DNA from: an uncultured Bacteroidota bacterium
Lineage (GTDB): Bacteria; Bacteroidota; Bacteroidia; Chitinophagales; Chitinophagaceae
Direction of reading: 5' to 3'
Assembly: GCA_903831575.1 (NCBI GenBank)
Contig: CAIKYB010000013.1
Span: 43,069 to 107,068 of the forward strand
DNA: 64,000 nt
Part shown: piece by piece, positions 1-8,425 of the stretch
Layout of the letters: each line of letters begins with the position of its first letter
Position numbering within the stretch: position 1 is the first letter of the stretch
Notes under the pieces: generated by a model
What the model saw: only the letters and a program-made list of their open reading frames with translations
What the model was told of the DNA's origin: nothing
The model's database searches: none
Translations under genes and position numbers: made by a program

Positions 1-1352
1 ATTTGTTGGTCATTAATTAATTGAATGGCTTTGCCATAAAGAAGTTTAGCATATACTTTTTGCTGCGATAAAGTAGGATTATTTAATGTAGCATAAACAG
101 CTAACCCTTCAGTAAAATTATTTGTATTGGCCAGGATATTTACCAAAATTAGTTTCGCTTCTTCTTCATATTCCGAATTGGGATAATCGCTGATAAACTG
201 TTTTATTTCATTCAATGCAACATCCTGAAAACCTAATTCATAAGATAATTTAGCATAATTGAAACGGGATATTTTTTGCTGAATTTTATTGGTACTATTA
301 TACGCGCTATATTGAAAAGCACTTCTAGCATTGGCTTTATCATTAATATTCAAATACAAACTACCCAAAAGATACATGCTGTTTTGGCCCATCGAATCTC
401 TCTCATTACTTAATTGCTTAAATCCCTCAATGGCTTTTGTAGTATTATTTGTTTTATAATAACAAAAACTCAAATCGTACATCACTTCTTTTGAAACCTT
501 ATCATTATCATTGACATGTTGTTCAAAAAATGGAAGTGCTTTTGAGAAATTTTCTTTCTCGAAATAAAGCTGTGCTACCAATAATTGCAAATTACTTTTA
601 TAATACAAATCTCCGCCTGCTGACAACACGCTTTCTCCATACTCCAAGGACTCCAGCTTTTTATTTTGCAAATACAATATTTCAGCAACATAATAAGGTA
701 CGACCTGATTGTATTCAGAAACTTTTTCTACCAATCTAAAAGATTGCAATGCCGACTCATAATCCTTATCCCCATAAGAAATAAATCCATAATAATAATT
801 GGCGGGCAAATAATATTTGATAGAAACCAATGAAATCAAGTCTGCAAAAAGAATCTTGGCCTCGCTGAATTTTTTAATATTAAATAGTGCATACCCATTT
901 TCAAATTTGGTATTTATCATCTCTTCTTTACTCAGATGTTCAAACTTTGTACGACTAAAAAAATCAGCCGCTTTTTGAAAGTCTTTATTTATAAAATAAT
1001 AATGCCCCAAATGAAAACAAAGTTCCTGTATACGAAACTTATTATTACTCTCCGCGATATAATTATTGGCATCTTTTTCTGCAATAGAAAGCTGTAAATG
1101 TAATTCGCAAACGATATAAAAATAATCGACATCATCTTTGATATAAGAAAAATCACTTTTCGAATAATCAGGATATTGAATCTTCAATTCTTTTAATAGT
1201 GGATATGCCTGTTCAAAATCGTTCTGATTTACAAAAGACCTTGCCTCCTTATATTTTTTTTCTACATCAAGTACAAGATGAGTAGGTTGAGCGAAGGGGA
1301 TAAGAAAAGAGAAGACAATACTTAGTAAGATTACAGTTTTTTTTATAGCCAT
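1..1352 (-). CDS. TPR-repeat periplasmic protein, 3' end cut by window edge
   Basis: Open reading frame of about 450 codons without a stop, running off the left edge, so the C-terminal part is missing. It starts at the ATG complementary to 1350-1352 and begins MAIKKTVILLSIVFSFLIPFAQ, a typical signal peptide of basic start, hydrophobic core and short polar end, so the protein should leave the cytoplasm. The rest is made of helical units rich in Ala, Tyr and Leu such as YFEKENFSKALPFFE and VMYDLSFCYYKT, which fit tetratricopeptide repeats. Large TPR proteins of this type are common in Bacteroidota and act as protein-interaction scaffolds in the cell envelope. The partner is not identifiable here. 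It is transcribed divergently from the DoxX gene at 1551. Confidence 0.75.
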   Translation of the reverse strand, partial: MAIKKTVILLSIVFSFLIPFAQPTHLVLDVEKKYKEARSFVNQNDFEQAYPLLKELKIQYPDYSKSDFSYIKDDVDYFYIVCELHLQLSIAEKDANNYIAESNNKFRIQELCFHLGHYYFINKDFQKAADFFSRTKFEHLSKEEMINTKFENGYALFNIKKFSEAKILFADLISLVSIKYYLPANYYYGFISYGDKDYESALQSFRLVEKVSEYNQVVPYYVAEILYLQNKKLESLEYGESVLSAGGDLYYKSNLQLLVAQLYFEKENFSKALPFFEQHVNDNDKVSKEVMYDLSFCYYKTNNTTKAIEGFKQLSNERDSMGQNSMYLLGSLYLNINDKANARSAFQYSAYNSTNKIQQKISRFNYAKLSYELGFQDVALNEIKQFISDYPNSEYEEEAKLILVNILANTNNFTEGLAVYATLNNPTLSQQKVYAKLLYGKAIQLINDQQ

Positions 1353-1550
1353 AATGATGATTCTTTTCTAATTTGATTATTGGTAAAGCTACTTTACAAA
1401 ATGCAAAGAAAAAGAAAAAAAACAGCTTTGCCTCTAATGAAATCATAACCTGAAATAAAACGAAGTAAGATTGTATCTTCCTGATAGTAAAAAAATACTT
1501 ATTTTTAATAAAAAAAATATTAACCTCTACCTAGAAATTAAATATTAAAA

Positions 1551-1958
1551 ATGAGAAAACTAATTTCAACAAATTATTCAGCTGGCGCTTTTAATGCCGC
1601 CACACTGCTTTTACGCCTCGTTTTCGGAGTTTTGATGATGAACCATGGCTATGATAAATTGGTACATTTTGCTGCATATCAATCTAAGTTTATAAATCTC
1701 CTCGGATTGGGCAGTACTACTTGTTTGCTCTTGGTAATTTTCGCTGAATTCTTTTGTGCTCTTTTTGTTTTATTGGGACTATTTACGAGACTTTCGACCA
1801 TTCCCATAATTATTTGCATGGCTGTAGCTTTAGTAAAAGTTCATCACAATCAAATTTTTGGTGAAGGGCAAATGGCCTATATCTATCTTACTACATTCCT
1901 TGTATTGCTCATTATTGGCCCTGGAAAAATAAGTGTAGACGGTGTAAGTGGAAAGTAG
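1551..1958 (+). CDS. DoxX family membrane protein
   Basis: A 135-residue integral membrane protein with about four hydrophobic segments (near residues 15-33, 50-75, 78-97 and 105-125). The N-terminal LLLRLVFGVLMMNHGYDKL motif and the central AEFFCALFVLLGLFTRLS stretch are characteristic of the DoxX/DoxD superfamily. Members are small inner-membrane proteins, some linked to quinone or thiosulfate oxidation or to redox stress complexes; no substrate can be assigned from this sequence. The gene stands alone, divergent from the TPR gene and convergent with the DUF6526 gene. The space downstream holds short inverted TTGAAT repeats. Confidence 0.8.
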   Translation: MRKLISTNYSAGAFNAATLLLRLVFGVLMMNHGYDKLVHFAAYQSKFINLLGLGSTTCLLLVIFAEFFCALFVLLGLFTRLSTIPIIICMAVALVKVHHNQIFGEGQMAYIYLTTFLVLLIIGPGKISVDGVSGK

Positions 1959-2012
1959 TGCCCTTCGGGTGTTTAATAAGTTTAAGGTTTAAGTCGCTGC
2001 GCTGGCTTAAAA

Positions 2013-2060
2013 GTTGAATAGTTTAAATTTGCTAGCTATTTTTCATTCAACCATTCAACC
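2013..2060. repeat. Intergenic inverted TTGAAT repeat (family copy 1)
   Basis: An arm GTTGAATAGTTTAA at 2013-2026 faces ATTCAACCATTCAAC at 2045-2059. The two pair at about 12 of 14 positions. The element sits between the convergent DoxX and DUF6526 genes. Related TTGATT/TCAACC repeats occur at about 5571, 13696-13840 and 20099-20241. Confidence 0.5.
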
Positions 2061-2062
2061 AC

Positions 2063-2497
2063 CTACACCCTATAATAATCCCCTTTCCAATTTTTTATTG
2101 CTGCTTTAATTTGTTTATTAGATAATTTTTCGTCTGCTGCTTTTTTAGCCAAAGCCACAAATTCCTCATCTGATGCAAAACGCAATGCAATGATTTGAGA
2201 GATGGTTAAACGATTATCTAACAGCTTGCCTGTGATAGAAAAATGTCTGAGATTTTCTTCTGCACGAATAGCCCTGTCTTGAGCTTTTAATGCAAAGGAA
2301 CGAGTATAAAAACCAATAAATACAACTCCAACACAAAGATCAAAAAATAAAACAGGAAGCAAGTTCCCATCCCAAGCATGAGTAAGATCCTCAACAGAAA
2401 TCAAAGAAAATATGATAACGATTAATGGCAACGCAATACCAACGTAATATAAGCTGGGTGCTTTTCGCATGTGATTTTTGAAGTTTTGATTGTTCAT
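2063..2497 (-). CDS. DUF6526 family membrane protein
   Basis: A 144-residue protein with two transmembrane segments near residues 15-35 (YVGIALPLIVIIFSLISV) and 46-66 (LLPVLFFDLCVGVVFIGFY), followed by a soluble C-terminal helical tail. The tail sequence TISQIIALRFASDEEFVALA and the end IKNWKGDYYRV match the conserved pattern I know for the DUF6526 family, which is frequent in Bacteroidota and some Bacillota. The function of the family is unknown. The gene is monocistronic as far as can be seen, facing DoxX tail to tail. Assignment to the family rests on recalled motif similarity, not on a search. Confidence 0.7.
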   Translation of the reverse strand: MNNQNFKNHMRKAPSLYYVGIALPLIVIIFSLISVEDLTHAWDGNLLPVLFFDLCVGVVFIGFYTRSFALKAQDRAIRAEENLRHFSITGKLLDNRLTISQIIALRFASDEEFVALAKKAADEKLSNKQIKAAIKNWKGDYYRV

Positions 2498-2551
2498 TTT
2501 TGCTGTTTTTTTAATTACAGCGTGAAATTAGTTTAAAAAAAATCAAATTTG

Positions 2552-2573
2552 GATATTGCAATATTACGAATAC
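2552..2573. repeat. Half copy of dispersed GCAATATTAC repeat
   Basis: These 22 bases, read on the minus strand, are identical to 43857-43878, the left arm plus loop of a long perfect palindrome. The copy lies in the intergenic region upstream of cinA and of the DUF6526 gene. A third, imperfect copy is inside the epimerase gene near 14342-14366. Confidence 0.55.
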
Positions 2574-2667
2574 CAATAAAATTGGAATATTTCTATAATA
2601 AACAACTTTCTAAACGAAATAAAGCTATTTTTTATAGGGCAGAAATTTTTTTCAAATGCAAAAGTTA

Positions 2668-2675
2668 TACTTTTG
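2668..2675 (+). promoter_or_regulatory. -7 box of cinA, four bases before its ATG
   Basis: TACTTTTG fits the Bacteroidota -7 consensus TAnnTTTG exactly. The cinA start codon begins at 2680, after the four bases AATC. This spacing would place the transcription start at or next to the ATG, so the mRNA may be leaderless. A good -33 TTTG is not evident; a T-run lies at about 2646-2652. Confidence 0.5.
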
Positions 2676-2679
2676 AATC

Positions 2680-3936
2680 ATGACAACAGTATCTATTATC
2701 ACCATTGGCGATGAATTATTAATCGGGCAAGTTATTGACACCAACAGCGCCTGGCTGGCACAAGAACTCAATAAGATTGGCATAACAGTAACAAGGAGAG
2801 TTGCTGTTGGTGATAAGTACGATGAGATTTGGAATGCATTGGATCAGGAAGCTGCAACTGCCAATATTATTTTAATTACCGGAGGATTAGGACCAACAGC
2901 AGATGACATTACAAAACCCTTACTCTGTAAATATTTCAATGGCAAAATGATTGTAAATCAGGAAGCGTTGGAAAATGTAACACTCCTATTTGAAAAAGTT
3001 TTCAAACGACCACTTACTGAAAGGAATATCAAACAAGCAGAAGTGCCCGACACTTGTCGTGTATTAATTAATCCAAGAGGAACAGCAGCCGGAATGCTCT
3101 TTGAAAAAGAAAATAAAATTTTTGTGAGCATGCCTGGGGTACCTCATGAAATGAAAGGAATAATGATGGACCATGTTATTCCTTTACTGAAAAATAAATT
3201 CGATTTGCCTCATATTGCATATCGAACGTTAGTCACTTTCGGTATTGGAGAATCGATGTTGGCAGATTTGATTCAATCATTTGAAGAAGCGCTACCAACA
3301 CATATCAAATTAGCATATCTCCCTAATTACGGCATCGTAAGGTTAAGGCTCAGTGCAATCGGCAAGGATAAAGATTTACTTGAAAAAGAAATTGATACAC
3401 TCTTTATTACACTTCAGGAATTGGCAAAAGATTATGTGGTTACAAACGAGGACGAACCCATGGAGAAAATTGTAGCCAAGATGCTTCTGCAAAGGAAACA
3501 AAATTTAGCTACTGCTGAAAGTTGTACTGGAGGATATTTAGCTCATTTAATTACAAGTATTCCAGGATCTTCTGCATTTTTTCAAGGAAGCATGATTACT
3601 TATTCAAATCAGGTGAAGGAACATTTATTACAGGTAAAAAAAGATACCATCGAAAAAAATGGAGCGGTAAGTGAAGCTGTTGTTATTGAAATGACCCAAG
3701 GTATTCTTAAACATTTAAAAACAACTTATGCTATCTCCGTTTCCGGTATCATGGGCCCTGATGGTGGTACCGCAGAAAAGCCCGTTGGTACTGTTTGGGT
3801 AGCCGTTGGAAATTTAAACTCCATCAAAACGCATCAGTTTCATTTCCGATTTGACAGACAAAAAAACATCCAACTCACCGCAATGAATGCCTTTAATTTA
3901 CTCAGACAGTTTATTATTGGAAGTGATTCAAATTGA
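2680..3936 (+). CDS. cinA: CinA family nicotinamide-nucleotide amidase
   Basis: A 418-residue protein of full family length. The N-terminal half (about residues 1-170) is the molybdopterin-binding-like (MoCF/COG1058) domain, beginning with VSIITIGDELLIGQVIDTNS and containing ITGGLGPTADD; in studied CinA proteins it acts as an ADP-ribose pyrophosphatase. The C-terminal domain (about residues 260-412) carries AESCTGGYLAHLIT and GIMGPDGGT, the marks of the NMN amidase (PncC) that deamidates nicotinamide mononucleotide to nicotinate mononucleotide in pyridine-nucleotide recycling. It is a cytoplasmic enzyme. The older name refers to competence or damage induction, for which there is no sign here. 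The ATG is preceded by a -7 box at only four bases. Confidence 0.93.
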   Translation: MTTVSIITIGDELLIGQVIDTNSAWLAQELNKIGITVTRRVAVGDKYDEIWNALDQEAATANIILITGGLGPTADDITKPLLCKYFNGKMIVNQEALENVTLLFEKVFKRPLTERNIKQAEVPDTCRVLINPRGTAAGMLFEKENKIFVSMPGVPHEMKGIMMDHVIPLLKNKFDLPHIAYRTLVTFGIGESMLADLIQSFEEALPTHIKLAYLPNYGIVRLRLSAIGKDKDLLEKEIDTLFITLQELAKDYVVTNEDEPMEKIVAKMLLQRKQNLATAESCTGGYLAHLITSIPGSSAFFQGSMITYSNQVKEHLLQVKKDTIEKNGAVSEAVVIEMTQGILKHLKTTYAISVSGIMGPDGGTAEKPVGTVWVAVGNLNSIKTHQFHFRFDRQKNIQLTAMNAFNLLRQFIIGSDSN

Positions 3937-4085
3937 AATCATCAAACAATAAACTTCAATCCTTATATTTTAACCAATAAAAACTGATTTTCAAAAGAAG
4001 TTTTAACCTTAAAATAGTAATTATTGAATATCATTCAAGCTTATCAAAATACACAAACACATCCTCTGAACTTGACCTTTTTACT

Positions 4086-4093
4086 TACATTTG
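4086..4093 (+). promoter_or_regulatory. Putative -7 promoter box of E2 gene
   Basis: TACATTTG matches TAnnTTTG exactly, 32 bases before the ATG at 4126. No convincing -33 TTTG lies at the usual spacing, so this is a moderate prediction. Confidence 0.4.
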
Positions 4094-4125
4094 CCATTAT
4101 TAATTAACCATTAGTTTTCTAAAAT

Positions 4126-5454
4126 ATGAGTTTAGTAGATTTAATCATGCCTAAACTAGGCGAAAGTATAATGGAAGCCACAATTTTGAGATGGCACAAA
4201 CAACCAGGCGATAAAGTTGCTATGGATGAAACCATTTTAGATATTGCCACTGATAAAGTAGATAGCGAAGTTCCCTCGACTGCTGAAGGAATTATTGAAG
4301 CGATTCTGTATAAAGAAAATGATGTGGTCCCGATTGGAACTGTAATTGCAAAAATAAAAGTTGGCGCCGATTCAAATGCCGTTTTACAACAAGCTGCGCC
4401 AATTACCCCTAAAAAAGAATATGAGGAAGCAAAAGTGGTTGAAGAAATCCCTTATCAACCCATGCATTCGACTACATCAAACACAAATAATTCCATTCGA
4501 TTTTATTCACCACTTGTTTTAAATATTGCTCAAAGCGAAGGCATCAGTATGTCGGAACTAGAAAATATTTCTGGATCAGGACAAGATGGAAGAGTAAGTA
4601 AGAAAGATATTTTATTGTATGTTGAGAATAAAAAAACTGGGCGCCAGTCTTCAGCTTCACAACCCATTCTTCAGCAAGAACTTACTGTTGTAGCAACTAC
4701 TGTAGAAGCCCCTACAAACAATCAAACGCCTACTGTATATCAAGGGAATGTTGAAATTATCGAAATGGATCGCATGCGAAAATTGATTGCGAAGCACATG
4801 GTGGACAGCAAGCATACCAGTCCACACGTTACCAGTTTTGCTGAATGTGATGTTACCAATTTAGTATTGTGGAGAGAAAAAGTAAAAAAGGAATTTGAAA
4901 AAAGAGAAGGAGAAAAAATTACTTTCACTCCATTATTCATTGAAGCGATTGTTAAGAGCTTGAAGAAATATCCGCTTTTGAGCAGCTCGCTTGATGGCGA
5001 TAAAATTATAGTTAAAAAAGATTTGAATATTGGAATGGCTACTGCCCTTCCTTCTGGAAACCTAATCGTTCCCGTTATCAAAAATGCTGACCAATTAAAT
5101 CTTGTTGGACTAACCAAACGCGTAAATGGATTAGCAAACGCTGCAAGAACTAACAAATTAAAGCCTGATGATACTACTGGCGGAACATTTACACTTACTA
5201 ATGTAGGAACTTTCGGCAGTATCATGGGAACGCCTATCATCAACCAACCTCAAGTAGCCATAATGGCTGTTGGCGCTATAAAGAAAAGACCAATGGTTAT
5301 TGAGACATCTCAAGGTGATACTATTGGTATCCGTCACATGATGTATATTTCATTAAGTTACGATCACAGAATTATTGATGGGGCACTAGGTTCGACATTC
5401 TTAAATTCAGTAAGTAAAGAGTTGGAGAATTTTGATCCGGAAAGGACATTTTAA
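4126..5454 (+). CDS. Dihydrolipoamide acyltransferase (E2) of a 2-oxo acid dehydrogenase complex
   Basis: A 442-residue protein with the standard E2 order. Residues 1-79 are one lipoyl domain with the lipoylated lysine at K44 in the motif DKVDSEVPS. Residues about 126-167 form the peripheral E3/E1-binding domain (FYSPLVLNIAQSEGIS through GRVSKKDIL). Linkers rich in Thr, Pro and Ala follow. The C-terminal catalytic acyltransferase domain ends with SYDHRIIDG, giving His414 and Asp418 of the HxxxD active site. It transfers the acyl group from lipoate to CoA. The lipoyl motif suggests a branched-chain or pyruvate-type complex, but no E1 or E3 gene is adjacent, so substrate is left open. The lipB gene at 42959 would supply the octanoyl group needed for its lipoylation. 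Confidence 0.9.
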   Translation: MSLVDLIMPKLGESIMEATILRWHKQPGDKVAMDETILDIATDKVDSEVPSTAEGIIEAILYKENDVVPIGTVIAKIKVGADSNAVLQQAAPITPKKEYEEAKVVEEIPYQPMHSTTSNTNNSIRFYSPLVLNIAQSEGISMSELENISGSGQDGRVSKKDILLYVENKKTGRQSSASQPILQQELTVVATTVEAPTNNQTPTVYQGNVEIIEMDRMRKLIAKHMVDSKHTSPHVTSFAECDVTNLVLWREKVKKEFEKREGEKITFTPLFIEAIVKSLKKYPLLSSSLDGDKIIVKKDLNIGMATALPSGNLIVPVIKNADQLNLVGLTKRVNGLANAARTNKLKPDDTTGGTFTLTNVGTFGSIMGTPIINQPQVAIMAVGAIKKRPMVIETSQGDTIGIRHMMYISLSYDHRIIDGALGSTFLNSVSKELENFDPERTF

Positions 5455-5570
5455 TAAAGGTATAGCCGCAAAGAACAGGAGAAAAGGAGTTTACGCAGAG
5501 AGTATCTTTTTAAAAAACATTTTGTTAGCATTGAAAATACAATAGATTTAACTTTAATCCCCGTATTTGA

Positions 5571-5602
5571 ATCAACCATTCAACCATTCAACCATTCAAC
5601 TA
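5571..5602. repeat. Short tandem CAACCATT repeat (family copy 2)
   Basis: Three consecutive units of CAACCATT followed by CAACTAA, in the space between the convergent E2 and peroxiredoxin genes. It resembles one arm of the inverted elements at 13696-13818 and 20099-20241; no opposite arm is visible here. Confidence 0.5.
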
Positions 5603-5611
5603 AACAACCAA

Positions 5612-6250
5612 CTAACCTTCCGGCTGTGCTGTAAATCTCAAATACGGCTTAATCTCTTTAAACCCTTTAGGAAATTTCTCGTTGGCTTCTTCATTACTTA
5701 ATACCGGCGAAATAATACAATCATCCCCATTTTTCCAGTTTGCAGGAGTAACTACATTGTATTGAGCTGTCAATTGCAAACTATCAATTACTCTCAATAA
5801 TTCATTAAAATTTCTGCCTGTGGACGCAGGATAGGTGATTATCAGTTTTATTTTTTTATCCGGACCAATAATAAATACTGACCTAACGGTATGGGTTAAA
5901 CTAGCATTAGGATGAATCATATCATACAATGCACTCACTTTTTTTTCTGGATCTGCAATTATGGGGAAATCTACAACTGTATTTTGGGTTTCATTGATAT
6001 CATTTATCCAACCCAGATGATGCTCAAGATCGTCTACACTTATTGCAATAATCTTGACCTTTCTATTTTCAAATTCAATTTTCAATTTAGATGCAGCACC
6101 TAATTCTGTAGTACAAACAGGTGTATAATCTGCTGGGTGGGAAAACAAAATAACCCAATCATCTCCTATCCATTTGTGAAATTGAATTTCACCTAATGTT
6201 GTAGATGCTGTAAAATCGGGGGCTTCATCACCCAATCTTAAACTACTCAT
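5612..6250 (-). CDS. Peroxiredoxin, Prx6-type
   Basis: A 212-residue thiol peroxidase that reduces H2O2 and organic peroxides in the cytoplasm. The active-site segment HPADYTPVCTTELG gives the peroxidatic cysteine C46 with the TxxC threonine T43. The C-terminal arm contains GDDCIISPVLSNEEANEKFPKG and an extended dimerisation tail, as in Prx6-like (1-Cys) enzymes of about 210-220 residues, longer than AhpC/Prx1. The start ATG (complement of 6248-6250) abuts the stop of the acid phosphatase gene with no gap, so the two are almost surely cotranscribed as the end of a four-gene minus-strand cluster that also includes a thioredoxin-fold lipoprotein. Confidence 0.92.
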   Translation of the reverse strand: MSSLRLGDEAPDFTASTTLGEIQFHKWIGDDWVILFSHPADYTPVCTTELGAASKLKIEFENRKVKIIAISVDDLEHHLGWINDINETQNTVVDFPIIADPEKKVSALYDMIHPNASLTHTVRSVFIIGPDKKIKLIITYPASTGRNFNELLRVIDSLQLTAQYNVVTPANWKNGDDCIISPVLSNEEANEKFPKGFKEIKPYLRFTAQPEG

Positions 6251-7048
6251 TTAATAAGATTTTAAAACTGATTTATAAACAGAATCTTTTTGCGCACTTG
6301 TGAATTTATAATTGTAATTCAGCAATGCTCCTTCCCAATCTCCGTAACCAGGATTAGGAAGTACTATAAATCTATTTCCGAAATCATTTATAGAAAGTTC
6401 TGTATTAGTATTTCTATCTGCTGGAGATTTTTTATCAAACAAGCTACTGAAATCACCTAAATTATCCCCGACCAACATTATTATTTCGTGAGTAGACGAA
6501 ATTTGTTGTCTTCTTGTTTCTTTACTCGATGTCGTTGACTTTAAAAACAAATGTGCTTCATCAGCATTTGGGAAATTGTATTTGCGAAGATTCGCTAAGG
6601 TAGATTGTCTTTCTTGCTCTAATCTGTTGGTAATGTAAAATACTTCTATTCCTTTAGATGCAGCATATTTAAAAAAAGCAGGAGCCCCGGGAACCGTATC
6701 TGCATTAGATTTCAATGACCATTCATACCAGGCCTGAGGATCATACCCATTTCCAAGAAGTGCCTGGTGAACGGCATTCGGACTGTTATCTAAAATAGTC
6801 TCATCAATATCAGTAATAACAGCTTTAGGCATTGAAGTCTTTGATTGATATTGATCTACTCTTATTGCAGCAATGTTATAGGCCTGAAAACACAACGCTT
6901 TATACTCTGCGGCTTTCTGTTGATACAATGCAGTAAATAATTTTCCATTTACTACCATTGAATTATTGGCAGAGGTGTTTTCTTTTGTTGTTTTAGTTGT
7001 TACACATGATGTAAAAAAAATACACCCATACAATACATATTTTTTCAT
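6251..7048 (-). CDS. HAD-family acid phosphatase lipoprotein (e(P4)-like 5'-nucleotidase)
   Basis: A 265-residue protein starting at the ATG complementary to 7046-7048. I prefer this start over a longer in-frame reading because it opens MKKYVLYGCIFFTSC, a lipoprotein signal with Cys15, and avoids overlapping the upstream gene. The DxDxT nucleophile motif is ITDIDETILDNS with D80 and D82, and VFYITNR supplies the second HAD motif. The C-terminal part has the MLVGDNLGDF loop with the metal-binding aspartates. This is the class B/C acid phosphatase family (lipoprotein e(P4), OmpP4), which removes phosphate from nucleotides at the cell surface or periplasm. It lies 25 bases after the upstream gene and directly abuts the peroxiredoxin. 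Confidence 0.88.
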   Translation of the reverse strand: MKKYVLYGCIFFTSCVTTKTTKENTSANNSMVVNGKLFTALYQQKAAEYKALCFQAYNIAAIRVDQYQSKTSMPKAVITDIDETILDNSPNAVHQALLGNGYDPQAWYEWSLKSNADTVPGAPAFFKYAASKGIEVFYITNRLEQERQSTLANLRKYNFPNADEAHLFLKSTTSSKETRRQQISSTHEIIMLVGDNLGDFSSLFDKKSPADRNTNTELSINDFGNRFIVLPNPGYGDWEGALLNYNYKFTSAQKDSVYKSVLKSY

Positions 7049-7073
7049 GTTATAATTTTTAGCGTAAAAAAAA

Positions 7074-7616
7074 CTATTCCCCACTACCCTTTTCTCCAAT
7101 AAACCATTGTTCTTTATTTTTAAACAACACATTAAACGTAGTCAAAGTTCCATAGATGCGAGTAATATATTGTTGTAGATTCACCTTATCCTCATCACTT
7201 AACAATTTATGTGCATTGATTTGTTGTTCCATTACTCTTAATCTATCTCGCAGCATGACAATTTTATGAAAGAAGATATCTACAGGAATTTCTTTTGGCT
7301 TTTGCGTCTTATCTGCTGGTTGTAACAACATCGAACCACCTTTCCAGCGATCCCCCAATGGAACAAGCTCACTAACTTCCCCCCACATTCTTAATATTTT
7401 CAATAACGATTTTTCTACATCAGAAATAGTCTCAACTTCAACCGTAACATTCTCTGGAATAATTTCATCCAACATGGTATCAGTTTTTTCTATTTCTTTT
7501 ATGCCTGCATTAATAAAAGAAATGAGATAAGTTGCATATCGAACTCCAACTATCACGCCTGGTCCATGCTGCGTATGCTGAAGGCGGGTTCCTACTCCAA
7601 GATTTAATTGATCCAT
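7074..7616 (-). CDS. Conserved hypothetical protein with helicase-tail-like N-terminus
   Basis: A 180-residue cytoplasmic protein. Its first 50 residues, LGVGTRLQHTQHGPGVIVGV followed by a beta-rich stretch, resemble the small Tudor/SH3-like tail at the end of UvrD/PcrA helicases, whose core pattern is VxHxxFGxGxV. The remainder (about 65-175) is helical, with an amphipathic segment around IVMLRDRLRVMEQQINAHKLLSDEDKV. There is no signal peptide and no catalytic motif. I recognise it as a protein seen in Bacteroidota but know no function. It sits between the thioredoxin-rhodanese lipoprotein and the phosphatase with gaps of 50 and 25 bases, so it is probably in the same operon. Confidence 0.7.
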   Translation of the reverse strand: MDQLNLGVGTRLQHTQHGPGVIVGVRYATYLISFINAGIKEIEKTDTMLDEIIPENVTVEVETISDVEKSLLKILRMWGEVSELVPLGDRWKGGSMLLQPADKTQKPKEIPVDIFFHKIVMLRDRLRVMEQQINAHKLLSDEDKVNLQQYITRIYGTLTTFNVLFKNKEQWFIGEKGSGE

Positions 7617-7666
7617 TCTTATGAAGTTAAAAGATTTGCAATTAGATTACAATTAGTAATTTAACA

Positions 7667-8368
7667 TTATTCTCCATTCAAAATTCTGACAAATGAAGGT
7701 CGGTCCATTTGCCCAATAAAATTTCCTGCCTCTTTTCCATTACGATACAATTTAAAAAAAGGTATCTCGTCAATTTTTAATTTTTCAGCCAGACTTTTAT
7801 TTTCATCAATATTGATTCTGATAATGGTTGCTTTACCCTCATATTCTTTTGTTAGTTTTTCTAACAGCGGAACCATTTTCATACAAGGCCCACACCATGG
7901 CGCATAAAAATCTATCAAGACTACATTGGAACTATTGGCTAACGCTTCATATGCTTCTGAGGAAATCTTGTCTACCGCTACGGTATGAGTTGGAGTAGTA
8001 ATGGGAAAATCATTTTTTTTCCATGCCATTATTCCACCTTTCAATTCATACACCATATTGAATCCGCTTTTACGCATATCATCAACCGCTGAAGCGCTCC
8101 TGCCTCCAGACAAACAATAAACAAAATATGTATTTTTTACATCCAGCTTTTTAATATTGGATTCAAATTGATCATCATTATAATTGATATTAATGGCATT
8201 TGGTAGTGCTCCATCTGCAAACTCATCGGGTGTTCTTACATCAATAACCACAGCCCCGGGAGTTGATTGTATTTTTTCCTGAAATGCAGCTGCAGAAAGT
8301 TTTTCTTTGGATTGTGATTGACAAGAAGAAGTAATGGCCAGCATCAATAAGATGACGATATATTTCAT
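7667..8368 (-). CDS. Rhodanese-thioredoxin fusion lipoprotein
   Basis: A 233-residue two-domain protein. Residues 1-16 (MKYIVILLMLAITSSC) are a lipoprotein signal with Cys16. Residues about 24-120 form a rhodanese domain with the catalytic Cys85 in YCLSGGRSAS. Residues about 130-232 form a thioredoxin domain with the active site WCGPC at 158-162 and cis-proline region EIPFFKLY. The expected role is sulfur transfer or disulfide exchange in the periplasm, with the rhodanese cysteine and the thioredoxin pair able to act on each other; this pairing is inference. It is the first gene of the minus-strand cluster that ends with a peroxiredoxin. Confidence 0.9.
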   Translation of the reverse strand: MKYIVILLMLAITSSCQSQSKEKLSAAAFQEKIQSTPGAVVIDVRTPDEFADGALPNAININYNDDQFESNIKKLDVKNTYFVYCLSGGRSASAVDDMRKSGFNMVYELKGGIMAWKKNDFPITTPTHTVAVDKISSEAYEALANSSNVVLIDFYAPWCGPCMKMVPLLEKLTKEYEGKATIIRINIDENKSLAEKLKIDEIPFFKLYRNGKEAGNFIGQMDRPSFVRILNGE

Positions 8369-8425
8369 GTTTTTATTTTTTAGTGAAAATAAGCAATAAC
8401 GCTTACCCCATTATATTAATTACAA

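Noticed and set aside
4740..5243. 167-residue open frame opposite the E2 gene
   Set aside because: The E2 lipoyl, binding and catalytic motifs are all on the other strand, so this is a shadow frame.
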